64,000 bases of DNA. Origin: Emticicia aquatica. GTDB lineage: Bacteria > Bacteroidota > Bacteroidia > Cytophagales > Spirosomataceae. This document shows, piece after piece, positions 55,822-64,000 of this stretch. The notes below the pieces were generated by a model. The model was given only the letters and a program-made list of their open reading frames with translations, ran no database searches and was not told the origin of the DNA. Both the position numbers and the translations under genes were made by a program. Within the stretch, counting starts at the first letter, position 1. Each line of letters starts with the position of its first letter. The stretch is taken from the NCBI RefSeq assembly GCF_923079645.1, contig NZ_CAKLPY010000002.1, positions 1,550,001 through 1,614,000 on the forward strand, read 5' to 3'.

Positions 55822-56841
55822 TTATAATTCAATAGAATCGGGTTCAACATCTTTTTCAATTAATTCATTGGCAAAAACATGAGCTTCCTGCTGCATGGCA
55901 TTAGCCCTTGTTTGATTACGCCCTCGATAACGAATATTATCTCCCTCCAAATAATCGAGTAAGGCATTGACTAATAATTCTTTCCCCTCTTTATTCAGAC
56001 TAACTCCGTTTGTTATTTCGTCAACGTGAGATTTATTAACTTTTTTTGCCGTAAATAGTCTAAAAATGGGTATTTCTACAAAAGTTCTGTAAGGCTCAAT
56101 AAAATCAAAAACCATACTTTTTTGGTTGTAATCGTCACGGTGAAGAAAACCCACATAAGGGTCAAGCCCTGCAATCATCAAACACTTCTCAACTCTTGTG
56201 TATAAAATACCGTAGCCATAATTTAGAAATGCATTGAAAATATCTTTAGCTGGACGCATACTTCGACCACTAAATTTATATTGTTCGGGCATCACATGGT
56301 TTATTGTTTCAAAAAACAACCTTCCTGCCGTTCCTTCCAAACCTCTAATAGTTTCGGCAAAATCCGCCACTTGTTCACCCTTCAAATTGCCAACCGACAC
56401 AATTAAGTTTTCAATTCGAGTAATTTTATCATTCAGATAATCAGACATTTGCGGACGATGCTTCTTCAAATCTTTGATGAACTCCAATTGATTCGTCATT
56501 TTATCGGAAATCCATTTTATTGTATAATTTACCGCTTCTTTGCCCAAACTTGCTTCGAGTTGTCGCTTACGGATGCGAGTTGTACTACCCAGTTTGCTAT
56601 GCCAAATCCTCCCCATTGGATGCCCGTTGGCATGAGTAAAGATAATATCAATATTGTTTTTCAATGCCAAACGCACAGCATCGGTGCTAAGTGCTGCCGA
56701 AGTTGCCATCACAAAAGAGCTAACTTTGTGAGCAGCCAACAGCGTAACCTTTGGTGGGCTATCTTTCACAGGCACACGAATTTCAAACATATCATCTTTG
56801 ATATGTAGATACGTGCCATAAGTGTTTAGAAAGATTTGCAT
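55822..56841 (-). CDS. cas1: CRISPR-associated integrase Cas1
   Basis: The 339-residue protein begins MQIFLNTYGTYLHIKDDMFEI and is of the I-B Cas1 type. Metal-site residues are the Glu in GRLFFETINH (about 180), the His in GFLHRDDYN (about 235) and the Asp/Glu in VFDFIEPYRTFVE. It carries out spacer integration with Cas2. Its start is 11 bp after the stop of the HigA-like small gene. Confidence 0.96.
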   Translation of the reverse strand: MQIFLNTYGTYLHIKDDMFEIRVPVKDSPPKVTLLAAHKVSSFVMATSAALSTDAVRLALKNNIDIIFTHANGHPMGRIWHSKLGSTTRIRKRQLEASLGKEAVNYTIKWISDKMTNQLEFIKDLKKHRPQMSDYLNDKITRIENLIVSVGNLKGEQVADFAETIRGLEGTAGRLFFETINHVMPEQYKFSGRSMRPAKDIFNAFLNYGYGILYTRVEKCLMIAGLDPYVGFLHRDDYNQKSMVFDFIEPYRTFVEIPIFRLFTAKKVNKSHVDEITNGVSLNKEGKELLVNALLDYLEGDNIRYRGRNQTRANAMQQEAHVFANELIEKDVEPDSIEL

Positions 56842-56852
56842 CGGAGTAAATT

Positions 56853-57032
56853 TTAAGAAATCAAATTTGGAATCTTGTAATGAACATCTTCATAATCCTT
56901 AATCAACAATAAAGCAGTCTGTAATTCTTTACCTGCTGGACTATCAATATTAGGCGATAAATCGAACTGAATATTTACCCATTTCAACATTGCCTCATAA
57001 TCTTTATCTGTTTTTATTGGTTCTAAATTCAT
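56853..57032 (-). CDS. 59-residue HigA-antitoxin N-terminus-like protein inside the cas operon
   Basis: ATG at 57032 opens a 59-residue frame ending TAA at 56853. The sequence starts MNLEPIKTDKDYEAMLKWVN and ends LLLIKDYEDVHYKIPNLIS. The pattern IKTxKDYExxL...GKELxxxLLLIxDYExxHY matches the N-terminal dimerisation part of HigA-type (COG5499) antitoxins. The HTH domain that normally follows (PDPIEAI...) is absent. No higB toxin gene is near. It fits between cas6 (47 bp) and cas1 (11 bp) on the operon strand, so it is likely translated. It may be a truncated remnant or a small cas-linked regulator. Confidence 0.7.
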   Translation of the reverse strand: MNLEPIKTDKDYEAMLKWVNIQFDLSPNIDSPAGKELQTALLLIKDYEDVHYKIPNLIS

Positions 57033-57079
57033 TTTTCATGCCTTTTTTAGAATAGATAACTCATTATTATTCTTTTTAC

Positions 57080-57742
57080 CTAAACCGCTTCAATACTCCC
57101 AAAACCACGAGCAACTGACTTACCAATACCAATAAAAGAAGGCAAAATGGCATTAGTCACAAAATCTGCTTGAAAAGCAATCATTGCTTTATCCTTAAAC
57201 TTCGTTTCTTTCTCCGATACATTTTGTAGCATTCCCATTACTTGCCCATCAACCCAATAATTCATGGCTTTATAGTAGCTCAAAATATTATTTTGAAGCA
57301 AAACGTTCAACTGTTTTTGGCGTTCGGCTGGACTGTTATTCAAATACTTTTGGTGATTTTCTTGGTTCAATGCCATCCAAAGTGTTTGAAAACGATACGA
57401 ATGTAACTCTGACGAAAGTCCAATTTCTATGTTTTTTGATTCAATATTTTTTTGTTGAATTTCGTAAGTTCTGTCTTCAATTTGCAGGGTTTTTATCTTT
57501 AAAAATAGATTTATCAATAACTCTGCACCTTCGTTTAAGCCAACCAAAGTCGGAATATTTTTCAAAACCTTGTATTGCACCAACGGATACCTGTATGCCG
57601 ACTCGCCCGACTCCAAATGATTATGCAACAGCGAAGAATGTTCTTTAAAAATATTACCAAAATAGCCCCGCAATTTATGGGCATCTCTCGTAGCAAGCTG
57701 AATCTCTGGAAAACGTATGATTGTTTGGTGAATGGTTTGCAT
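57080..57742 (-). CDS. cas6: CRISPR pre-crRNA endonuclease Cas6 (Cas6b type)
   Basis: The 220-residue protein has the tandem ferredoxin-like fold. IQLATRDAHKLRGYFGNIFKEHSSLLHNH is the N-terminal part of the Bacteroidota Cas6b branch, with His residues as candidate catalytic bases, and FIGIGKSVARGFGSIE at the C-terminus is the glycine-rich RNA-binding loop. It cuts the repeat transcript upstream of AUUGAAAC. It lies 5 bp after cas3, while classic I-B loci begin with cas6. Confidence 0.88.
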   Translation of the reverse strand: MQTIHQTIIRFPEIQLATRDAHKLRGYFGNIFKEHSSLLHNHLESGESAYRYPLVQYKVLKNIPTLVGLNEGAELLINLFLKIKTLQIEDRTYEIQQKNIESKNIEIGLSSELHSYRFQTLWMALNQENHQKYLNNSPAERQKQLNVLLQNNILSYYKAMNYWVDGQVMGMLQNVSEKETKFKDKAMIAFQADFVTNAILPSFIGIGKSVARGFGSIEAV

Positions 57743-57747
57743 GGGGT

Positions 57748-60162
57748 TTAGAAAAATCTTGAATGCTCTTTATTTTCGTTGGTTCTTATAAAGCCAGTAA
57801 CTACATTGTAAAAATCCTCTAATTCGTTGTTAGGGACAAGATAAATTCCCTCACAAACTAAATATCTATCCGATTTAAGTAAATCTTTAGCTTTAGGTAA
57901 ATGGCTTGGAACTGTAATAATATGTTGGTGAAAGTCTTTTTTATAAGGAGAGAATTCTTCTTGTGAAATCTCTTTAGTTATCATTTTAATAAATAAAACC
58001 TTGTATTTAACTGACATTTCATCAATTTCGATAAAAACAGAAAGTGCTGGGAATTTTTCATCAATTACTTTAAAAGAAGAAACTGCAATATCTGTCTTAG
58101 GCTCTTGGGAATCATATTTTAAAGTTTTCATTGCATCAAATATCTTGCGGGAATCTATAAACGATTTATCTCCAGCAACGTTTGAAAAATACTCTTCAAT
58201 AACATCTAAATAATTATCTTCTAAAATTTCAGTGTTTTTTTCTAATAATAGTCTTGCTTGCTGTTGAGTAACGACATCATAAATTTTCTTACAATCGCCA
58301 AAATCAATGATATATAGGGGTGAATAATTTTTGTTAGGGTTATTATTGCGGTTAATTCTACCAGCTACTTGGATAATGGAATCCATTGGGCTTAAATCTC
58401 GAAAACCCATGTCAAAATCTAAATCAACCCCAGCTTCTACACATTGGGTGGATACTAAAATTGGCTTTAATCCTACTCCTAAATCAGATTTAATATCATC
58501 AATAATTCCCTGTCTTCTTGCAGGGATAATATTTGTTGAGAGGTAATAAACTGGATTTATAGTTTCATCAACTAACTCAAAAATAAGGTTATAGACATCC
58601 AATGAACGTTTAACAGTATTACAAACTATGATACATGATTTTTCATCTGACCATTTATGTATAAATATTTGTTCTATAAAATCGTTTTCATCTTCTATTT
58701 TCTGACTAATTAATGAAACTATTTTTGTTCTTTTAAAACATTGGAAGATTTCCCAATAGTCTGGAAGTAATTCTATACTTTTCGCTTCTTCCCCTTCATT
58801 TTTTAGAATTTCTTGATTAGCTAATTCATAAATTTTAGGCTTCGTTGCCGTCATTAGAACAATTCGGGTATTTAAGAATTTGGCAAGATAAAATAAGGAA
58901 GCACCAATTAACGGCAATTGTCCCAAACGAATAGTTTGAACTTCATCAAGAATAATAATTGAACCTGCAAAATGATTGAATTTTTTGAGTAGCTTATTTC
59001 GATTACCAATAAGCGTTTGAAGAAACTGGACAAAAGTAGTAATAACAATATCGCACTGCCAAGTGTCGAGTGTCATCATTTTTTGATTATAATTACTTGT
59101 TTCATTCTTAGAAGTTTGTTCTAAAGCATCTGCATACTGATAGTGGGCTAAAAGATTTATGTTTTCGCCTTCAAAAACCTCATTATATACTTGTAATGAT
59201 TGTTCAATGATATTAATAAAAGGTAAAGCATAAATTATTTGGGCTTCTCTTTGCTCTGTTTGCCTAATTTTCTCTCTCAATTTTAAGCCAAAATCAAGAG
59301 CCATTAAGGTTTTTCCAAGACCTGTGGGGGCTGTGAGTGTAAAAAGTTTATGCTCCTGCCAATCTTGACGTTTAAGATATTGATTAACCCTTAAACGTCC
59401 ATAACTACGAAGTTCATTTTGAGAAAATGTATTTATATCTTGATTATCTGATAGTTGTGAAAATATCAGAGGACGATATTTATCTACTAAATGTGTAGGA
59501 ATTAGTGCTTTGTGGTAAAACTTTGTGTCTGACGCATCTAATTTATCCGCTTCAATCAAAAGGGAAAATAGATAATTGATAAGAAAGTAGTTTTGGATGT
59601 TGGGTTCTTGTATTACCTTTTTGGTTGTTTTGTAGAAAAGTTTTCCATCTGGGGTAGTTAAATGTTTTTCTAAATCCTCTTCACCCAATTCCTTTTTTAT
59701 TAAAGTTAAAGAATCAGCTAAAGTTATTTTTTGTTTGTTGAAATAACCTTCATTTGCTTGTGCATCTATTTTCTTTGAAAATTCATTGCCACTAATATCA
59801 TCCAAATTAAGATGGTGATTTACAACAATATAATATAAAAACAAAGCTGTAATTGTGTCTTTATCCTTATACTTTTGAAAAATTACATAAGACCCAAATC
59901 GTGCATGAGCTTTTAAAAAACTATCAATTTTATCATTCGTTAATAAATATTTTTGGAAGTACTCCGAATATTTTCCGAGGTCGTGATAGCGACAAATATC
60001 CTCTATTAAGTTTTTTAGTTCTTGACTTTCTATTGAAAAAGAAATAGACGGCTCAAACGAAATCAAGGCATTGTGAACAACGCCTTGATTATGTGTTTGT
60101 ATTGTCTTTACCCCTTTTTTAGACCCATCAGGCAAGGTTATGCTGTGCGAATAGAAAATCAT
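57748..60162 (-). CDS. cas3: CRISPR-associated helicase-nuclease Cas3
   Basis: The 804-residue protein has an N-terminal HD nuclease domain: THNQGVVHNAL, then RYHDLGKYSEYF with H60-D61, and VNHHLNLDD. The SF2 helicase domain follows: Walker A in TAPTGLGKTLMALDF (about 275-283), DEVQ box in IILDEVQTIRLGQ (about 405), SSAT-like VLMTATKP, and motif VI IQVAGRINRNNN. HD and helicase are fused, so it can degrade targets after Cascade recruitment. It shares one base with the cas5 stop. Confidence 0.96.
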   Translation of the reverse strand: MIFYSHSITLPDGSKKGVKTIQTHNQGVVHNALISFEPSISFSIESQELKNLIEDICRYHDLGKYSEYFQKYLLTNDKIDSFLKAHARFGSYVIFQKYKDKDTITALFLYYIVVNHHLNLDDISGNEFSKKIDAQANEGYFNKQKITLADSLTLIKKELGEEDLEKHLTTPDGKLFYKTTKKVIQEPNIQNYFLINYLFSLLIEADKLDASDTKFYHKALIPTHLVDKYRPLIFSQLSDNQDINTFSQNELRSYGRLRVNQYLKRQDWQEHKLFTLTAPTGLGKTLMALDFGLKLREKIRQTEQREAQIIYALPFINIIEQSLQVYNEVFEGENINLLAHYQYADALEQTSKNETSNYNQKMMTLDTWQCDIVITTFVQFLQTLIGNRNKLLKKFNHFAGSIIILDEVQTIRLGQLPLIGASLFYLAKFLNTRIVLMTATKPKIYELANQEILKNEGEEAKSIELLPDYWEIFQCFKRTKIVSLISQKIEDENDFIEQIFIHKWSDEKSCIIVCNTVKRSLDVYNLIFELVDETINPVYYLSTNIIPARRQGIIDDIKSDLGVGLKPILVSTQCVEAGVDLDFDMGFRDLSPMDSIIQVAGRINRNNNPNKNYSPLYIIDFGDCKKIYDVVTQQQARLLLEKNTEILEDNYLDVIEEYFSNVAGDKSFIDSRKIFDAMKTLKYDSQEPKTDIAVSSFKVIDEKFPALSVFIEIDEMSVKYKVLFIKMITKEISQEEFSPYKKDFHQHIITVPSHLPKAKDLLKSDRYLVCEGIYLVPNNELEDFYNVVTGFIRTNENKEHSRFF

Positions 60163-60962
60163 TAATCTAAAAATTGAATAGTTTGAGTTACTAATTGATT
60201 TTTTAAAATAAATACTTTACCTGAGACTTTTACCTTTAAAGGAAGACCAGCAGTCGTATAAAGAACTCTGTTCATTTTTGAGAGTTCTCGATTATTATTT
60301 GCTACAAAATCTGCTGGAAGAAGTTCTTCTTCAATAAAACTCATTAATTTTTCGTCTTTTTCAAAACTAATTTCATCAACTAACTCAGAATTTACAGCAG
60401 AATCAAATTCAAAAAACTCTTTATCAGCTTGTTTCTCAGTTACTTGAATATCCTCATAACAAACGATTCGATTAATAAAAGCATTAAAATTTGCTGTACC
60501 TAATGTTACAGCGTAAACCTGATTATTATCTAATAATGCACCTTTTAAGGCTTGAAATGTCTCTTTTCCAGTTGTGTTGCAGGCAACAAAAATTCGGTAA
60601 CAAACATCATCTTTTTGTAAATCTAACCCCGTGACGACTTCAAATGGTGTTTGAATAGAATTGCCTGCCATTCCTCTAAAATCGGATTCAAAAGATTTCT
60701 TGAAGTCTCCTAAACTTTTAACAGATAAGAGATTGAGCCTGTGAAAATTCTTTTTAATTGGGGTTCTTATTGCAATCCCAATCAAGATTTTATCCGATGA
60801 AAACTCCTCATAATAACTATCTCTTGACCTCCCTAAAATTGCAGCCAATATCCCCATTACAGTGGTTCGTGGTGGTAAACTGTAAGTCAGAGCTGTATTA
60901 TTGGCATAATACTTTCTAAAATGGGCAAACTTACCACTAATATCAAATTGAATGATTTCCAT
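60162..60962 (-). CDS. cas5: CRISPR-associated protein Cas5 (type I-B, Cas5h)
   Basis: The 266-residue protein starts MEIIQFDISGKFAHFRKYYA with YSLPPRTTVMGILAAILGRSRDSYYE, the Cas5 RAMP signature used to grip the crRNA 5' handle; IGIAIRTPIKKNFHRLNLL is typical of Cas5h/Cas5t proteins. It is placed between cas7 (8-bp gap) and cas3 (1-bp overlap). Confidence 0.93.
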   Translation of the reverse strand: MEIIQFDISGKFAHFRKYYANNTALTYSLPPRTTVMGILAAILGRSRDSYYEEFSSDKILIGIAIRTPIKKNFHRLNLLSVKSLGDFKKSFESDFRGMAGNSIQTPFEVVTGLDLQKDDVCYRIFVACNTTGKETFQALKGALLDNNQVYAVTLGTANFNAFINRIVCYEDIQVTEKQADKEFFEFDSAVNSELVDEISFEKDEKLMSFIEEELLPADFVANNNRELSKMNRVLYTTAGLPLKVKVSGKVFILKNQLVTQTIQFLD

Positions 60963-60970
60963 AGTTTACC

Positions 60971-61957
60971 CTAAATTTTATCATCTGTTAATTGGTTTTT
61001 AAAGATTACGTCCTTGATTGCTTTACCTTCTCCTTTATTATCTTGGAGTAACTTTATTAGTTTGTTTAAATCAACATTTACATCTTGGATTTTGCGAACA
61101 TTTTCAGAAGGATTGGCAGAAATAAGGTTACGCAAATCGCCAAAATGACCATTCGAGAAGCCATCATTATATACAATTTCAACATATAACTTGGCATACT
61201 GATTAAGTTTTGAACGAGTTGGCATAGCCGAAATACTCTCCCAAATCATTTTACGAAATGTTGTTCTATCATCAACAGTTAATCCTGTCGATTTTGCAAC
61301 GTGCTTATTAATAGTTCCATTAAATGCCAGCATTGAGTAATGAACACGATAATCTTTTCCAAATGTACTGCTATCATCGTTCATCGTTGTTACGATGGTA
61401 TTAGAATCAACTAAATCAACTTTATGTAGAGAATAACCCCAATTTAATTGAATTGGGCCAGTGTATGCTTTTGAAAAGCCGCCAATAGCAAAAGCACTTC
61501 CAAACATTCTAATATCAATAAATTTCTGCTTAACTAATTGTTCAAGAATAAAACTATTCAATTCAAGGTTTTTCTTGTCTTGAAGAGCCTTGAAAATTGG
61601 TTCTGTTTCCTTCTTTTCTTTCATTATTTTTAAGAAAGATACCTTATGAGAGTTTTCACCAAAGAAAGTATCTATTTGCGATTCATCTGCTAAAATTCTA
61701 TTGATTACCGCTTTTAACTTTGAGTCAGGACTTACTTTTGTGTCGCCTTCCATGTCCACAAATATTTCATTTCCTGTTGCTTTTAAATAATCTCTGATAC
61801 TACGTTTAACTCTTGTATCTGTTACTAAATTAGTATCTGTATCATAATCCATTCTTGGCTTATTTTCTTGGTCAGGGTCGCCATTTGGATTACTAAGTGT
61901 AGCATCATAAATAAAAAGAAAGTCAGAATTTTCGTTGATAATGTTGTTATTTTCCAT
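60971..61957 (-). CDS. cas7: CRISPR-associated protein Cas7 (type I-B, Csh2-like)
   Basis: The 328-residue protein begins with FLFIYDATLSNPNGDPDQEN and RMDYDTDTNLVTDTRVKRSIRDYL, the Csh2 signature. MFGSAFAIGG and later TGPIQLNWGYSLHKVD match the RRM-fold backbone subunit of Cascade. Several copies coat the spacer part of the crRNA. It lies 17 bp after cas8b. Confidence 0.95.
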   Translation of the reverse strand: MENNNIINENSDFLFIYDATLSNPNGDPDQENKPRMDYDTDTNLVTDTRVKRSIRDYLKATGNEIFVDMEGDTKVSPDSKLKAVINRILADESQIDTFFGENSHKVSFLKIMKEKKETEPIFKALQDKKNLELNSFILEQLVKQKFIDIRMFGSAFAIGGFSKAYTGPIQLNWGYSLHKVDLVDSNTIVTTMNDDSSTFGKDYRVHYSMLAFNGTINKHVAKSTGLTVDDRTTFRKMIWESISAMPTRSKLNQYAKLYVEIVYNDGFSNGHFGDLRNLISANPSENVRKIQDVNVDLNKLIKLLQDNKGEGKAIKDVIFKNQLTDDKI

Positions 61958-61974
61958 TGTTATTGAGTAGATGA

Positions 61975-63924
61975 TTAATTATTTTCAGTTGATTTGACTA
62001 TTCCAAACGAGTAACCAGATAATAAGAAAAATACAGCTTCTTCAGATTTCATATTCCAATCATTAAAATTAAAGTATGTTGAAAACTCTGAGTCTGTAAA
62101 TATTATTTTGGATACCTCCTTATACTGCTTAGCCTTTTCGACAAGACCGTTTCTTAGACGTAGAATATCTGTTTTATCCATACCACTAAAATTGACCTTT
62201 TCTAAAACATTCTTACTTTTATCTTTCTGAATATATGCAACAGTGCTTAACATTCTTCCTAAATAAAACATGGCTTTTTGATTTGTATTATAGCTCATTT
62301 TAGTGAAAAATGAATCAATCTTTTGTTGATATTCATTCTTTATGCTTTCTGAAACTTCGTCAATAATTATTTCGTTTTCCTCCATGTCTTGTAAAAGATT
62401 TAATTGTTTAAGTGTTTGAATTAGAGCAAAATATTTGAATACTGAATCTCGAATGGCAAAATCGAAGTATTTATCATCATACTTTTTAATATTTTTAAAT
62501 GCGTCATATCTTTTATATCTATGACACAAAACAAGGTAGCAAAAGTGTTTATATAGTTTATTTGAATCAATTTTTCTGTTTTCAAACATCAACTTAAATA
62601 AGGCAAGAACTTCATTTTTTTTCTCTTTATCCTTTCTAAGTGGAATTATTGAATAAATAGATGCTAAATTGAAACTATGCTGTTTCCCATAGTCTGTCAT
62701 TACTGAAAGCCAATCAACAGCATCTTTTAAATCAACTTTGAAAAAAGTATTAATTTTTTGGAATGTTTCAATGATTTTATAAAAATGAAACTTGCTTACA
62801 TCTTTTATTTCATTGATTGTTTTGAAAAAATTGCCATCAGATTCAAAAGCTAAATAAGTTATCCAAAATGGAGAATCTGTCTCGTATTCAGCCTCTGTTA
62901 TTAATTCCTGCAATGGGTCTGAGTTAAATAAGAGTTCTGTTTTTTGATATATACCTCTTGTAATATAGCGAATATCAACATCTTCCTTATTGAGGAACTG
63001 TGGTATTATACAATGGTCTATCCCTGCAATTCTAACTTTTTGATGCTCTAAAAGATATTTTGATGCTCTTCCGAGTAATAATTGATTATTTGCCGAAACT
63101 TGATAATTTGCAGCGAAGCTATTTTTATCAAAAAAAGAAGCATAGTTTTTGGTTTCTTTCACAAACATTTTGTTCATACTATACCTGTCTGCAAAATCAA
63201 CTTCATCAACATTCTCACTTAAAACACCAGTAGCATAACATACTTTTTTATTGACAGTATTTTTTGTTTGCCCTTTTTCAAGAAACTTAGCCTTCATAAA
63301 TTCCTGAAAACCAACTACTTGTGAAATTGGAGTAGAATTAATATACCCATCATATGAAGAGATTACACTTGTATAGAAAAGTACGATTTTAGAAAATGCA
63401 GGAAGGTTTATCATTGAAGCTATTATTTTTTCATCAATAATATTTTCTGTTTTTCCTTTGCTTTCCTTTTCAATGGTAAATTTTGCTTCAAAAATATTTC
63501 TTAACTTAAATATTTGAGGCAATAACCTACCTAATGGAGATATTATAAACTGAGGAAAATCTTTAGATAGGGCTTCTTGGAATTGGCTAACCGCAGGTGT
63601 ATTTCCTTTTGAATCAATAATACCAAAAAAACTTTTTCTAATTTGTTCAAGTTTTCCAGCTTCTACACAAGCATAAATTGCTTTATTATTTCCTCCTTGT
63701 ATTTTAATGTTTTTATAATTCAAACAAGACTTTTCTTCATCGTATTCTTTTAACGAAGGATTGACATAAATATCTTGATTATCTAAATCAAAGACTAATT
63801 CAGCGACATAAAGCTTTATGTTTTTTTCCTTTTCCTGTTGAATATTAGGATAATCAATAATATCGTCCCATTCGCCACGATTGTGACTTAATTGTGAGCC
63901 AAGTTTAATTAGAGTATTGAGCAT
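61975..63924 (-). CDS. cas8b: CRISPR-associated protein Cas8b (large Cascade subunit, Csh1-like)
   Basis: The 649-residue protein is first in the operon. It shows TM1802/Csh1-type features: an N-terminal LIKLGSQLS segment, the beta-region KNIKLYVAELVFDLDNQDIYVNPS, and a long helical C-terminal half ending NWNMKSEEAVFFLLSGYSFG. No zinc-finger Cys set is clear. The subtype call relies on context with Csh2, Cas5h and Cas6b. Large subunits recognise the PAM and recruit Cas3. Sequence divergence is high, as usual. Confidence 0.88.
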   Translation of the reverse strand: MLNTLIKLGSQLSHNRGEWDDIIDYPNIQQEKEKNIKLYVAELVFDLDNQDIYVNPSLKEYDEEKSCLNYKNIKIQGGNNKAIYACVEAGKLEQIRKSFFGIIDSKGNTPAVSQFQEALSKDFPQFIISPLGRLLPQIFKLRNIFEAKFTIEKESKGKTENIIDEKIIASMINLPAFSKIVLFYTSVISSYDGYINSTPISQVVGFQEFMKAKFLEKGQTKNTVNKKVCYATGVLSENVDEVDFADRYSMNKMFVKETKNYASFFDKNSFAANYQVSANNQLLLGRASKYLLEHQKVRIAGIDHCIIPQFLNKEDVDIRYITRGIYQKTELLFNSDPLQELITEAEYETDSPFWITYLAFESDGNFFKTINEIKDVSKFHFYKIIETFQKINTFFKVDLKDAVDWLSVMTDYGKQHSFNLASIYSIIPLRKDKEKKNEVLALFKLMFENRKIDSNKLYKHFCYLVLCHRYKRYDAFKNIKKYDDKYFDFAIRDSVFKYFALIQTLKQLNLLQDMEENEIIIDEVSESIKNEYQQKIDSFFTKMSYNTNQKAMFYLGRMLSTVAYIQKDKSKNVLEKVNFSGMDKTDILRLRNGLVEKAKQYKEVSKIIFTDSEFSTYFNFNDWNMKSEEAVFFLLSGYSFGIVKSTENN

Positions 63925-64000
63925 AAAACATTTTTTTGCAATTAAAGAATTTTAATTCTCAAATAATAGAGTACTTCTACGCAATATCAATACGTAAAAA
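63925..64000. other. Start of the region upstream of the cas operon
   Basis: This 76-bp AT-rich stretch must hold at least part of the cas promoter. A CAAATAATA resembles the -7 box with one extra base on the minus strand, which is not a firm match. Confidence 0.3.

Noticed and set aside
1..64000. tRNA, rRNA or other classic RNA genes
   Set aside because: No cloverleaf-like or rRNA-like segment was recognised in the intergenic regions; a covariance search would be needed to exclude small RNAs.

Overview
The window looks like a chromosomal segment of a low-GC member of the Bacteroidota, most likely order Cytophagales (Spirosomataceae-like: Emticicia, Arcicella or a relative). Grounds for this are a truncated SusC/RagA TonB-linked receptor, promoters of the Bacteroidota type (TAnnTTTG at -7), a GT3-type glycogen synthase, a BatA aerotolerance protein, many lipoproteins, and Tat-exported sugar isomerase/Gfo-Idh proteins. 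The genus call is an inference; no rRNA or tRNA gene was found to anchor it.

Layout. 1-46.8 kb is ordinary core genome. Its parts are: the SusC fragment (1-1348); an FAD/4Fe-4S oxidase, a carbohydrate-esterase-like protein and PepA (1.8-7.8 kb); RecO, a COX3 subunit, IspE, a hydrolase and a sugar isomerase on the minus strand (7.8-12.1 kb); an oxidoreductase, a pseudouridine synthase and Dxr (12.5-15.9 kb); a fructosamine kinase, a LuxE-like protein, a dipeptide epimerase and a ComB-like phosphatase (16.2-20.6 kb); atpA-atpG (20.9-23.5 kb); two lipoproteins and a DMT transporter (23.5-26.4 kb); and glycogen synthase, PlsY, an M20 dipeptidase, MurQ, BatA, an M13 peptidase and a serine hydrolase (26.6-36.1 kb). 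RimO and EF-G follow on the minus strand. Several gene ends carry clear hairpin terminators.

40.0-46.8 kb (minus strand) holds an extracytoplasmic redox cluster. It encodes an NrfD-type membrane subunit, a Tat-exported four-cluster ferredoxin-like lipoprotein, a small paralogue of that protein's N-terminus, a c-type cytochrome, a DUF5777-like barrel protein, a lipoprotein with a CX4CH motif and an ethylbenzene-dehydrogenase-like heme lipoprotein with a CX3CH motif. No catalytic molybdopterin subunit is visible, so the cluster reads as an electron conduit without an obvious terminal enzyme.

47.1-64.0 kb is a defence region. A decayed tyrosine recombinase abuts the old end of a CRISPR array of 90 repeats (37 bp) and 89 spacers. 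A leader of about 200 bp lies on the array's right, followed by a complete type I-B cas operon on the minus strand (transcribed cas8b-cas7-cas5-cas3-cas6-[HigA-like small ORF]-cas1-cas2-cas4). The array is read toward decreasing coordinates: repeats end in ATTGAAAC on that strand and mutated repeats pile up at the far end. Two pairs of nearly identical spacers differ in the PAM-proximal seed, which suggests renewed acquisition against variants of the same invaders. The 59-residue HigA-antitoxin-like ORF inside the cas operon is the most unusual gene-content feature.
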